Part shown: positions 55,041-63,719 of the stretch, piece by piece
How positions within the stretch are numbered: position 1 is the first letter of the stretch
Layout: the number at the start of each line of letters is the position of its first letter
NCBI GenBank assembly: GCA_965250205.1
Contig: CBDFNK010000020.1
Location: 62,001-126,000, forward strand
Length of the DNA stretch: 64,000 nucleotides
Source: JAHZKN01 sp965250205
Lineage (GTDB): Bacteria; Pseudomonadota; Alphaproteobacteria; Rhizobiales; Hyphomicrobiaceae
Direction: 5' to 3'
Translations under genes and position numbers: made by a program
The notes under the pieces: generated by a model
Told to the model about the DNA's origin: nothing
What the model saw: the letters and a program-made list of their open reading frames with translations, nothing else
Databases searched by the model: none

Positions 55041-55574
55041 TTATCCTTTTGGCGTGCAGTAAGGCGTTTGCAGCGCGGCCTGCAGCTCCGCGTTCAGGTT
55101 CTTGAGAGTTGGAGGCGTGATCAGTCGCAACGATCCGGCATGAAGCGCCCAGGCCACGCGACGTTTTTCCAAACTTACGGATGCGGCACACGCGCAGCGC
55201 GAACCTGCACCTTCTGCTTTGGTCTTCAGGCGTTCGTGCTTCAACTGATTGAGCTTGCGTTGATGAGCTTGCAGCTCATTGACGAAGGGTAAATTAAGAG
55301 CCGGGTTGCCATGCTTGCGGCACACATCCATGCCCCGCTGTCCCATCCACCCCAGAAGCGATTGGCAATCGAGATCTGGTAATGGCGTCGCTTCTGGAAG
55401 GCTTGTTACGATTTCCTGACGCAGCCTTACCGTGCATTGCTCGCTCCATTTTGATTTAGCTATGGTGCGCTCGCCTACCACGGGGCCGGTTACAAACAAG
55501 CTGGCGGCAACATAAAAGGCTCCAGCAATGAAAGTTCCACTCCCAAGCGGAAGCGTTTGTCCGGTTTCCATCAT
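55041..55574 (-). CDS. Exported or membrane-tethered protein of the transfer operon
   Basis: 177 residues from ATG 55574, with GGAGGG just before it and its ATG overlapping the stop of the preceding gene. One N-terminal helix (SGTFIAGAFYVAASLFVTGPVVG) and an outside part with six cysteines (EQCTVRL, DLDCQSLLG, DVCRKHG, RCACAAS, PYCTPKG), which suggests disulfides. A helical QAHQRKLNQLKHERLKTKAEG segment is in the middle. Function unknown. Confidence 0.68.
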   Translation of the reverse strand: MMETGQTLPLGSGTFIAGAFYVAASLFVTGPVVGERTIAKSKWSEQCTVRLRQEIVTSLPEATPLPDLDCQSLLGWMGQRGMDVCRKHGNPALNLPFVNELQAHQRKLNQLKHERLKTKAEGAGSRCACAASVSLEKRRVAWALHAGSLRLITPPTLKNLNAELQAALQTPYCTPKG

Positions 55575-56725
55575 GGTGCCCTCCATGCAGTCTTAACCGG
55601 TCTGCCAACAGCTCGTCGCTGTCGTGAATGTGGGGTGGGATCAATCGTGTGCTTGTGCCAGATGTGGCCCAAAAATGCCAAGACCCATACGGTCAGCGGA
55701 AACACCAGTTCCACGCAGGCCGTGAGCGCCGCTATGGGTAGAAAATGTCCCATGTAGGCGAAAGTTTCAGAGACACCGGAGCGCGCTGGAAAAACAGGTT
55801 GCTGTTGCCCACCAGTGTTGAGTGTCGAAAGAACGAGTTCTAATGATCCAGCATGCTGGGTAAGCAGCGCATTGATCCCAGTCGTAGCAACGGGGCGGCC
55901 AGGAATTTTGATGCCAGCCTTTAGCTCTATTGTGTAAGCACGCAATAAGGAAACGGGCAGAGCTTCTTCTAGAACGCTAATAGTCTGATCAATCTTTCCG
56001 TCCAGTTCTATGAGTTTCTGGCGGCGTTCCTTAAGCGACAAATCGGTTTGATTGAGCGTCGTTTGAAAGCGAGCAATCCATTTGTTCAGCTCATCCAACA
56101 AAGATTGACGGTTGGCATTTCCTTTTTCCAATAGCTGGGCGATGACCTCAGCACGCCGAACTCTTTCTTCTAAGACTTTTGTAACAATTCCGCGTCCCCC
56201 AGACCCACGGTGCGACAGGCACGATTCCCTTTCTTCGCACGCGCGAGCCTGTTCAAGATCTTGCTTGTTCGCCCGGATCACGGGAATAAGTCGGGTCGCC
56301 TGGATAGCTACTTTGTTTCGTGCGCCTGCATAGCGCCCCAGCTTGCGGGCATGCTCTTGTAAACGCAGCTCATCAACTTCATTGATCACAAGGCCTGCAT
56401 AGCTTGAGGGAAACAAACCGCACCCCACCGCCAGGATGGACACTACACTGGCGATACCGGCTGTGATAAATCCGCTGGCTGCGAGTTCCGCGCCTGTTCG
56501 AATGGCAAAGCGATTGACGCCGTAAGACACCAAGCTTGTGATCGCGGCAAAAATGCCGGCCTTAACGAAGCCAAGCGCGCCCGAATCAGAAATAAGGTTG
56601 AGCACCGTTAAAAAGATGATGGACCCAGTGCCAAGAGAAAACGCCACAAGGGACCAGCTCTCAAAAGAGGGCCAGTTTTTGCGCGGCAATCTAACCGGTT
56701 CTGTATGGGTGGGTTCTTTTGCCAT
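55571..56725 (-). CDS. Multi-helix membrane protein with coiled coil, first gene of the transfer operon
   Basis: 384 residues. Three to four helices near the front (SWSLVAFSLGTGSIIFLTVL, ALGFVKAGIFAAITSLVSYG, GFITAGIASVVSILAVGCGLF) are followed by a long external coiled-coil region (EVDELRLQEHARKLGRY...LEERVRRAEVIAQLLEKGNANRQSLLDELNKW). A closing helix is HFLPIAALTACVELVFPLTVWVLAFLG with a basic tail. A scaffold for the export machinery is plausible. No Walker motifs. It leads a run of six minus-strand genes, four of whose junctions are ATGA overlaps. Confidence 0.68.
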   Translation of the reverse strand: MAKEPTHTEPVRLPRKNWPSFESWSLVAFSLGTGSIIFLTVLNLISDSGALGFVKAGIFAAITSLVSYGVNRFAIRTGAELAASGFITAGIASVVSILAVGCGLFPSSYAGLVINEVDELRLQEHARKLGRYAGARNKVAIQATRLIPVIRANKQDLEQARACEERESCLSHRGSGGRGIVTKVLEERVRRAEVIAQLLEKGNANRQSLLDELNKWIARFQTTLNQTDLSLKERRQKLIELDGKIDQTISVLEEALPVSLLRAYTIELKAGIKIPGRPVATTGINALLTQHAGSLELVLSTLNTGGQQQPVFPARSGVSETFAYMGHFLPIAALTACVELVFPLTVWVLAFLGHIWHKHTIDPTPHSRQRRAVGRPVKTAWRAP

Positions 56726-56844
56726 CTCTAAAGGGTCCTGTTCTTGCGTTTCAACTTTCTAACTGATGTTTGACACACATCTTCCAATCCCATCACCGGA
56801 CAAAACCCAGACATTGTCTGGGTTGGGAGCAGGGGAAACTAAGC

Positions 56845-57660
56845 ATGGCGCAAATTGAAATCCCGGCCCTTGGCAGAAAATTCAATCTGCTGATCCGCTA
56901 TGGAGATTTCAAAGATTTGTCTGATCTGGCTACCGCCTTTGATCGCAAGGCTTCTACCTTGCAATGGTGGTGTCACGGCGATGAAGTGCGAAGCCGCGAT
57001 GCAATTCCCAGCACAGCGTTTGAGAAATTCGTGTCAATCCTGGTGCAGTGTTTGCCGGAGGCGATGACAGCAGATGAAATCAATGCACTCATCGCCGCAC
57101 CGGCAAGCGAGTTTGAAGCTGCACTGGCCATTGGGGCTCAAGACTCACTCAATCGTTTGATTGAAACGCAGGCGCAAACTGTCTTCGCCAAACTCATTCT
57201 CAAAAATCGACCCAAAACAGGGTTGATTGAAACAGATGAGAATGAACGAGACCGTGCACCGCTCCTGTCAACATCACTAGGGAACTGGTTCCGTTTGGAA
57301 TTTATAAGTTGGAAATTCTCCGGATATGTGTGGGCACTTCAGCATGTGGCTCAAAGCTGGGGCGTTGTCGGTGCCAGCATTGACCCTAAAACAGGCAATA
57401 TCTCTTTGCCGAGCAGAGGAAAGGACGGCTCACCGTCCCATATGATCGAGCGCCATCAATCCGGAATTCATCGCTTCATCGTCATGCAAACTGATGCGCC
57501 ACCGCCGCAAGATTATTACCGGTATATGCGCGAGAAAATCGAACTGGACGCCGCCATCCTGGGACGGTTCGCTCATTACTTCACCCAGCAACCCGAAAGG
57601 TCACGGCAATTACATCTTTTGGAAGTGGAGATTAAAGCAACAACCGGCTCAACTGCGTAA
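56845..57660 (+). CDS. Hypothetical protein convergent with the metallopeptidase
   Basis: 271 residues from ATG 56845 with AGGGG upstream. The N-terminal half looks like a DNA-binding helical domain (LSDLATAFDRKASTLQWWCHGDEVRSRDAIPSTAFEKFV...MTADEINALIAA). The rest has aromatic-rich stretches (NWFRLEFISWKFSGYVWALQHVAQSWGVVGASIDP...HRFIVMQTDAP). Its last 12 bases overlap the end of the minus-strand metallopeptidase gene. It is divergent from the transfer operon, so it could be that operon's repressor and a target of the peptidase; this is speculation. Family unknown. Confidence 0.65.
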   Translation: MAQIEIPALGRKFNLLIRYGDFKDLSDLATAFDRKASTLQWWCHGDEVRSRDAIPSTAFEKFVSILVQCLPEAMTADEINALIAAPASEFEAALAIGAQDSLNRLIETQAQTVFAKLILKNRPKTGLIETDENERDRAPLLSTSLGNWFRLEFISWKFSGYVWALQHVAQSWGVVGASIDPKTGNISLPSRGKDGSPSHMIERHQSGIHRFIVMQTDAPPPQDYYRYMREKIELDAAILGRFAHYFTQQPERSRQLHLLEVEIKATTGSTA

Positions 57661-58731
57661 GCCTGTCACCACCATGATTTTTTCATTGACGGGCAACAAA
57701 TCGCGCCACTCTTTCGCAGCCACCGTTTTCAACTTGGCTGTTGCCAAGTTCTCGGCATATTGCGCTTCGAAGATGTCGGTAAAGAGTGCGCCCTTATCGC
57801 CAAGGTCTGACAGAAACGTTTTGGCCTCAGCCCATGTCGCGATGACGACGGCATCATTGATGATCGGCATCAAAACTTCTTTTGAATATCTCTCAAAGTC
57901 ATCAGGCTTTGGCAGTTTTTTTGTTTTGATCTTGGATTCTTCACCCGCCGATTCCAGTTCTGTACCTGGATGATAAAGCCAATACTGAAATAACTGGGCC
58001 ATGAGTGTAAAAAATCGTGTCGAGGCACGCGGATGAGTCCGGTCATCTGAATGAGACTTGGTGTTGTTGGTTTCAATCAGTGCCATAACCACAAAGATGC
58101 AGGCGGCGTCTGCACGCATTTGGGCCCATCGATCTTCAGAAAAGGCACCAATCATAATTTCGGTGGCTTCATTGTCTGCCTGCATTTCCAGGCAGCGGCG
58201 CAGTTCCGAGCGTTTGTTTTCGCTCACAACGGCGTTAATGAGCGTCTTAACCTCGGCAGGTAAAATCCTGTGCCTATTTTCAAGGGACACATCCTCGAGA
58301 AGGGTGACATCCGTCTCCGTTTCAATCAACGAAGCCGCCCCCAGTATATCGAGATGGCCCAGGCGGATATGCATCAGCTCATGCAAAACAAGCCATATCA
58401 AAGACATATCAGCCAGAATGGTTGGCGCATCTGTGTCGCCCTCAACATTTATCAGCCGCTCGCCGTCGCTATCGGTTAAAACTGGCGACTGCCAACTACT
58501 GCGCCACAGCTCGCTGATCTCTGCGATGCAGCCGCTATGGATACGGATCACGTAGCCTTCGTCTTCCAGCACGACTTCTGCGTAAAATGCTAGATTGTCA
58601 ATCAGTTCACACCGGACGGGAACTGGAAAAGCCGCCCCAACTCCCGTCTCATACAGCGCCAACGCATCCGACATCGCTGTTTGCAGACGTTCCTCGATGA
58701 CGGCTGAGGGGGCAGTTGGAACCTCGGTCAT
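57649..58731 (-). CDS. Predicted zinc metallopeptidase (HExxH)
   Basis: 360 residues, no signal peptide or membrane helix, so probably cytoplasmic. The HELMHIRLGH segment (117-126) is a gluzincin-type HExxH, and CLEMQADNEATE (about 180-191) supplies a plausible third ligand Glu and the Asp seen in M48-like peptidases (E..AD..A). A downstream helical part has no likeness I know. By size and site it could be an ImmA/IrrE-type regulator-cleaving peptidase, though the HELGH core is not identical. It overlaps the convergent gene at 56845, suggesting joint inheritance. Confidence 0.7.
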   Translation of the reverse strand: MTEVPTAPSAVIEERLQTAMSDALALYETGVGAAFPVPVRCELIDNLAFYAEVVLEDEGYVIRIHSGCIAEISELWRSSWQSPVLTDSDGERLINVEGDTDAPTILADMSLIWLVLHELMHIRLGHLDILGAASLIETETDVTLLEDVSLENRHRILPAEVKTLINAVVSENKRSELRRCLEMQADNEATEIMIGAFSEDRWAQMRADAACIFVVMALIETNNTKSHSDDRTHPRASTRFFTLMAQLFQYWLYHPGTELESAGEESKIKTKKLPKPDDFERYSKEVLMPIINDAVVIATWAEAKTFLSDLGDKGALFTDIFEAQYAENLATAKLKTVAAKEWRDLLPVNEKIMVVTGLRS

Positions 58732-59229
58732 TTAAACTGTGCTCTCCAGGGTTTGTGCTACCCCGCCTATTCCTCACAAGAACTGCTCTGGTCAACATAA
58801 AACTCTACGCCATGAACACATAAACGCGTACGTCATCTGCAGTTCGTAGCAATGATAGCCCCTGCTGATATATCAGCAGACCTATTTCATTCCATATGAA
58901 CGTTACAGCAGTTGACCTAAAGCACGCATTTAGAACTAGCTAACTTTGCCAATCCCAGATCGTCGAAATTGCAGAGGATGCGGACATTAGCCTGCGGCTT
59001 GAACGGAGCTATCAGTTTTGGATCGACGTCGTCTCTAACTTATCCAGCAGCAGACATTCGGCAGATGACGCTGAGGATACCTGCACTGAAAGCCTGCCTA
59101 GCGGCGACGCATCAAAGTGGTGGAAAACGTGTATGAGCGCGAACAACGCTCCTAAGCTGACTTAGTTGTGCTGGATTCAGCCGTTAGCTGCTATTGATGA
59201 AACTCAACCAATTTGTAGAATGAAGATCA
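58732..59229. other. Intergenic region before the RloC-like gene
   Basis: About 500 bases between the divergent starts of the metallopeptidase and the RloC-like gene; no coding frame is credible. It presumably carries the promoters of both. An AT-rich GCTGATATATCAGC palindrome lies at 58862-58875. Confidence 0.5.
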
Positions 59230-61575
59230 ATGCCGACTATTGCCTCGCTGCATTCCATCACCAAGGCCGCAGACACTTTAATGCACTACGACAAAGCTCG
59301 TGACGCATCAGACCTCTTTGACTTCCAGCAACACAATCTCATCTATGGCTATAATGGCTCAGGCAAGACCACACTGAGCCGTATTTTTGAGTACCTCGGC
59401 ACGGGTACCTGTCCCAACTCATTGGGTAAAGAGTTCGACTTTGACATCCGTCTCTCAGATGGCACCAAACTCAAACGTGAAAATAACCCGACCAAACTTA
59501 CTGGCCGCGTCTTGGTTTACAACGAAGACTACATAGAGCGAAATTTTAAGTGGGAGGGTGCAACCGCCAGTCCTATCCTCGGCCTCGGCGAAGCGCAGAT
59601 AGAAGTCAAGGACAAGCTCGATGCTGCCCGTACACAGGCGAAGCAGCTAGAGGCCGATTTGCCCAAGGCAATCAAGACCAAGAAAACTGCTGAGAGTGAC
59701 TTCAAAAAGTTTGCCCGTGATGCTGCCAAGACTATCGAGACGACCGCTCACTATACCCGGCCTGGTTATCAAGCTGATCAACTACGCAAAGACATCCCGA
59801 CAGACGGCTTTGATCCAACCGCAACTCTGGCCGATGATGCACTTGAAGCAGCCACACAAACAGCTGCACTCTCCAGTCCGCCAGAAGCCATTTCTCGTCT
59901 GCCACAATGGCCAGATGCACTCTCAGACTTGGCTAAAGATGAAATTTCTCCGTTGCTTCAAGAACGAGCTGTCCAGAAGCGACTACCTGAACTTGACGAC
60001 CATCCAGAAAAGGAAACATGGGTTAAAGAGGGCTACACCTATCATGCAAAAAATGAACTCGGCACCTGCCTGCATTGTGGTCAGAAACTGACCCCAGGGC
60101 GTTATGAACAGCTTGCTCAGCACTTCTCAGAGGCGGTGAATAAACTTTCTAGCAAAGCAACGGGCTTCAAAGAGCAGGTTCAACAGAACCAACAACTGCT
60201 GACTGGTTTTGACCAAGCGCTGCCTCGCCCTAATGGCATTGTTGATGAACTGAGGTCTGCCTACACGCCACTTCGGGCAACACTACTGGAGTTGGCTAGT
60301 GACGGAATCGCTCACAGCAAAACCTTAGAGGGCTGGTTGGCCCGGAAGCTTGCGAGTCCCGCAACAGCTTTAGAAATTGAGACCGAAGCCACTCTGACAG
60401 CACTGGCCACATGGAAAGCGGATCTTGAAAAGGGTTTTGCCGAGCTCAAGGAATTGGTGAACAAGCATAACAAGATTGTGGCCGAGTTTGCCGACCACAA
60501 AAAAGCCGTTCAGACCAAAATCAGAGACCACTTTCTGGCTGAAATCCAAGATCGGTATCAGGAACTGCAACAGGCACAGGTTGATGCCAACACAGCACTG
60601 ACTGCCTTGCAAAAGCAGAGCAGTGAGACAGAGGCCGAGATTGCTCATCTTCTTGCTACAATACAGACCCATGCAGCTGCTGCACCGCAGATCAATGACG
60701 CCATCAAACAGTTCCTGCGACACAGATCAATCACTATGGAAGCGGTGGATGAGGGGTATCGGCTCATCCGCGCAAATGGGACACCCGTGGTTAAGCTCAG
60801 TGAGGGAGAGAAGACGGCTGTTACGTTTTGCCACTTCATCACATCACTACCGGCGAACCGGGATAAAAAAGACCTGATTGTTGTTGTTGATGATCCAATC
60901 TCGTCTCTGGACACCCGTTCCCTCAACTATATGGGAGGCTTGATCAAGCAGCAGCTGCATAAAAAGGTGAAGCAGCTTTTCATCCTGACCCATAACGCAT
61001 CCTTCATGATGGAAATGCGCAAGCTACTGGTACCCAACTGGGAAATTAAAGAAGCGACAAAAGCGAACAAGGCTGGCCCAGTTGTCAAACCCATTCCGCT
61101 TTATCAACTAACCTTACTTTCAAACAATGATGGCTCCCAAAGACGTTCCATCTTGGAGAACATGAGCCCGCTACTGCGTGACTATGAGAGTGAATATCAC
61201 TACCTCTTTGCGATCGTGCATCACTATTCAGAGCAACAGAAACCGACCGCTGAACCCTTTATGCTCTTGCCCAATGCGGTACGCAGAGTCTTTGAGACCT
61301 TTCTCGTTTTCAAAGCGCCAGGAGCGGCCAGTCCTGGGGATGCGGTCAATCAGATCAACAAAGATAAGACAAAGGTACCTGCTCTCACCGGCCTGAGACG
61401 CTTTATCGATGTGGAAAGCCACGGTGACAACATCGCCTCTTTGACCGAACCAGCAGTTCTCTCAATCGAAGAGACCCACCCAGCAGCTATGGAGCTTATG
61501 GAATTCATCAAAGGAGCTGACAAACTTCACTACAAGATGATGATCGATCTCTGCAAAGGCTGCCCGGTGGCGTAG
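59230..61575 (+). CDS. RloC-like AAA ATPase with zinc hook and candidate anticodon-nuclease domain
   Basis: 781 residues. ABC/SMC-like head: Walker A GYNGSGKTTL (40-49), signature VKLSEGEKTAVTF (521-533), Walker B LIVVVDDPISSLD (549-561), His switch LFILTHNASF. The middle is a coiled coil broken by a zinc-hook CxxC at Cys280-Cys283 (GTCLHCGQKL), as in Rad50 and RloC. The C-terminus has Arg685-x3-Glu689 (NAVRRVFETF) and His731 (FIDVESHGDN), the Arg-x3-Glu...His triad of PrrC/RloC tRNA anticodon nucleases. The family cuts tRNA to stop translation when phage or DNA damage is sensed. Length is right for RloC. No hsd genes are adjacent, which also fits RloC rather than PrrC. The call is by motifs read here. 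Confidence 0.78.
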   Translation: MPTIASLHSITKAADTLMHYDKARDASDLFDFQQHNLIYGYNGSGKTTLSRIFEYLGTGTCPNSLGKEFDFDIRLSDGTKLKRENNPTKLTGRVLVYNEDYIERNFKWEGATASPILGLGEAQIEVKDKLDAARTQAKQLEADLPKAIKTKKTAESDFKKFARDAAKTIETTAHYTRPGYQADQLRKDIPTDGFDPTATLADDALEAATQTAALSSPPEAISRLPQWPDALSDLAKDEISPLLQERAVQKRLPELDDHPEKETWVKEGYTYHAKNELGTCLHCGQKLTPGRYEQLAQHFSEAVNKLSSKATGFKEQVQQNQQLLTGFDQALPRPNGIVDELRSAYTPLRATLLELASDGIAHSKTLEGWLARKLASPATALEIETEATLTALATWKADLEKGFAELKELVNKHNKIVAEFADHKKAVQTKIRDHFLAEIQDRYQELQQAQVDANTALTALQKQSSETEAEIAHLLATIQTHAAAAPQINDAIKQFLRHRSITMEAVDEGYRLIRANGTPVVKLSEGEKTAVTFCHFITSLPANRDKKDLIVVVDDPISSLDTRSLNYMGGLIKQQLHKKVKQLFILTHNASFMMEMRKLLVPNWEIKEATKANKAGPVVKPIPLYQLTLLSNNDGSQRRSILENMSPLLRDYESEYHYLFAIVHHYSEQQKPTAEPFMLLPNAVRRVFETFLVFKAPGAASPGDAVNQINKDKTKVPALTGLRRFIDVESHGDNIASLTEPAVLSIEETHPAAMELMEFIKGADKLHYKMMIDLCKGCPVA

Positions 61576-62522
61576 AACCTCACACCATTTAAGCGAGCAG
61601 ACGATATTGCCTCAGCGATGGACGAAGAACACTTTGTTAACCCGCGATTGCAGAGGGAAAGCTTGCATTTCCGCTCATGTACGGCTTGCTCTACCCAATC
61701 ATCCAGCGGACCGGCGCTGCCGAGGGCGTCCGTAGTCGTACGTGACAGTTACGGTCTCTTTGCCATATTCGGCGGGCGGCGCAAATACAATGACGCCATG
61801 CATTTCCATCCTTATGTCCGCGTCCAATTCGAACTCATATAGGTACTGCCGAACCTACTTGTCGTTCGTCACTGAGCAGTGACGGTCAGTATTGGCCCAA
61901 TCTTCCCGTGGCTGATTGCAGTATCTCATAACCGGTGCCGGGGAAACACTAGAGATACCTTTTTGTGCGCGCGTTTGTGAGGCATGAGCATGGGTTCCCA
62001 TTCACGCCGTCATTCTTTAGCGGAAGGTGGCTTACGGTTTATTTTTTTGGCCGTCCGGGCAGGCTCTCATGAACCGAGCCTGCGCGCCATGCGCTTGTCT
62101 CGGCCATCCGGCTTCGATCCTTGACGGAAGAAAGTGGTGCGCGTTCCACGCGCTTGTTTTCTCATGCCCGGTGTCCCGTGCATAGAACCCAATTTCCAGC
62201 TTACATCAAAACCGGTGACGCTAAAGCTGTGGGTCAATGACTTTTTCCCGTAAGGCGGTCTAAGCGATCAGCCCGTATTTTTCGTTTTTTCTTACGGACG
62301 GGCAGATCGCTAAGGCCGTCTAAACGGTCCCCCACAAAAGTCATGTGACCCATCCCAGGTTGTTGAAACGAGGTCCAAAGGAAGGTCGCCCCCGAAAAGT
62401 CGGTGGCGGCTTTTTGGTTTTTAGGGTTTGGACGCTCGCCGCTGGGCAAGGGTTTATGCGCGGGGTAGAAGGTCTTGGATTTGAAACCTCGCGGGAAACA
62501 ACCCGAATCAAGCGAGGATATT
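61576..62522. other. Long intergenic region before ardA, with structured DNA
   Basis: About 950 bases. No gene is credible on either strand; short frames around 61720-61870 look protein-like for some 40 codons but have neither start nor family. The right third holds the inverted repeats listed separately. Position directly before ardA, often a leading-region gene of conjugative elements, makes this a candidate place for oriT or a single-strand promoter. Confidence 0.5.
62248..62324. repeat. Nested inverted repeats upstream of ardA
   Basis: GGCGGTCTAAGCGATCAGCCCGT (62254-62276) and its imperfect reverse complement at 62298-62320 match at 19 of 23 positions, with about 20 bases between. CCGTAAG (62248-62254) and CTTACGG (62291-62297) are a second, overlapping inverted pair. 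TAAGGCNGTCTAA also occurs as a direct repeat at both edges. A TTTTTCGTTTTTT run sits in the loop. This could be a terminator, a recombinase or relaxase site, or a single-strand promoter. Confidence 0.6.
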
Positions 62523-63032
62523 ATGACCCAAATTTTATACGCACAGCCCTACAACACCGAAGCGGAGGGCTTTTATTTCCGCACCGCCGACGAGTACGCC
62601 AAGACGTTACTCACCATTAAAGATGGCAGCGGCCAACCAATCGAAGAGTTTGAAATCGAGTTTATCGATGGAGAGGCCATCGATTGCGATCTCGCCAAAG
62701 CATGGGGCTTAAACCAAGCCAACTTCGCTGCCTATCTCGATGCCGCTGCCACATGGCAAGACTTTGAGAAAACCGCTTTCATTGTCGCGGTGGGCGAGTG
62801 CGGCTACGACTTCGATCCGGCCAGCGTCGATCCAGATAGTTATGATGTCGATATCTACTTTGAAGATAGTTTGAGAGACTTAGCCATTCAGTTTGTTGAT
62901 GAGGGGCTGTTTGGTGACATCCCGAAATCACTTGAGTTTTACATCGACTATGACGCCATCACACGGGATTTGGCTGTTGACTACAGCGAAACCGAAATTG
63001 CCGGACAGCACATCATTTATCGCTGCGGTTGA
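62523..63032 (+). CDS. ardA: Antirestriction protein ArdA
   Basis: 169 residues from ATG 62523 with GAGG upstream. Very acidic, a DNA mimic that blocks type I restriction enzymes as an element enters a new host. Family marks: QILYAQPYNTEAEGFYFRTADEY, EFEIEFIDGEAIDCDLAKAWGLNQANF, FIVAVGECGYDFD, and the rear DLAIQFVDEGLFGDIP...YIDYDAITRDLAVDYSE. ArdA is typical cargo of conjugative plasmids and ICEs, usually near the transfer origin. It is preceded by the structured gap and is convergent with the Fic gene. Confidence 0.94.
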   Translation: MTQILYAQPYNTEAEGFYFRTADEYAKTLLTIKDGSGQPIEEFEIEFIDGEAIDCDLAKAWGLNQANFAAYLDAAATWQDFEKTAFIVAVGECGYDFDPASVDPDSYDVDIYFEDSLRDLAIQFVDEGLFGDIPKSLEFYIDYDAITRDLAVDYSETEIAGQHIIYRCG

Positions 63033-63053
63033 GGGGAAGGTATCACCGGATGA

Positions 63054-63719
63054 CTATCTTTTGCGTTTAGGCCCTTTACGTTTGCGGCCTTTGTTTTGTT
63101 GCGTATCTTCAGACTCAATTTGGGAAGAGTCATCCTGTCGCTCGCGCGCTTTATTCCTCAGTGCCATACGAATGCAATCGCTCATCGGGCCGTAGCTCCC
63201 CAAATGCGCCTCACGGGAGGCCATCAGCCACTCTTCTTTCTTGACTTTGGTGAGTTCCATCGGATGCCCGGCCTGTGACGCCAACTGCTCAAGATAGAGC
63301 AGTTGTGTACGGCCATTCCCTTCCCGGAACGGGTGGACATAGTTGAGATCGCCAAGAATCTCACCCGCTTCATCAGCAAAATTATCGGGAGTAAGGTTTT
63401 GTAGAAAATTCAACCGCACTAGGCGGCGGTGAATATCGGTCATGCCCGTTTCGATATACTGCCGGAACTGAAATTGATGACCTTGCTTGGAAATCTCGAC
63501 CCGGCGGACTTCACCCGCCCAATCATAAATGTCCTGGAACAACTGACGATGGATGGCTTTTAGGTGCGCCAGATCGAAATTGCCCTGTGGGACGCCTTGC
63601 GCAATGCGCTGTGTAACAAACTCTCGCTCAAAGCGCTCAAGCTCATCAGCATCTTTCAAAGAAAGCTTGTTTTTAAGGACGGTGAAATCCGGGGGATAAC
63701 AATATTCGGTGTCACTCAT
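63054..63719 (-). CDS. fic: Fic-domain protein (VbhT-like toxin) with altered active-site motif
   Basis: 221 residues. The Fic domain runs from HLKAIHRQLFQDIYDWAGEVR to the active loop YVHPFREGNGRTQLLYLEQLA (His129). The motif is usually HxFx(D/E)GNGRxxR; here the last Arg is Leu140. Upstream QFRQYIETGMTDIHRRL is the flap region. The C-terminus is short and basic (KARERQDDSS...KGRKRKGPKRKR) in place of the BID secretion domain of Bartonella VbhT. Fic enzymes AMPylate targets such as gyrase. Loss of the second Arg would be expected to impair nucleotide transfer. It overlaps the antitoxin gene by ATGA and is translated with it. Confidence 0.9.
   Translation of the reverse strand: MSDTEYCYPPDFTVLKNKLSLKDADELERFEREFVTQRIAQGVPQGNFDLAHLKAIHRQLFQDIYDWAGEVRRVEISKQGHQFQFRQYIETGMTDIHRRLVRLNFLQNLTPDNFADEAGEILGDLNYVHPFREGNGRTQLLYLEQLASQAGHPMELTKVKKEEWLMASREAHLGSYGPMSDCIRMALRNKARERQDDSSQIESEDTQQNKGRKRKGPKRKR

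Noticed and set aside
61618..61870. Short frames on both strands, including a minus-strand stretch with VIVFAPPAEYGKETVTVTYDYG
   Set aside because: The minus-strand text looks protein-like for about 45 codons, but it has an in-frame stop just before it, no good start and no recognised family. It may be a gene relic but cannot be supported.
62234..62449. 71-codon minus-strand frame containing repeated DRLD text
   Set aside because: The repeated residues come only from the inverted and direct DNA repeats; there is no ribosome site and it lies in the ardA leader.
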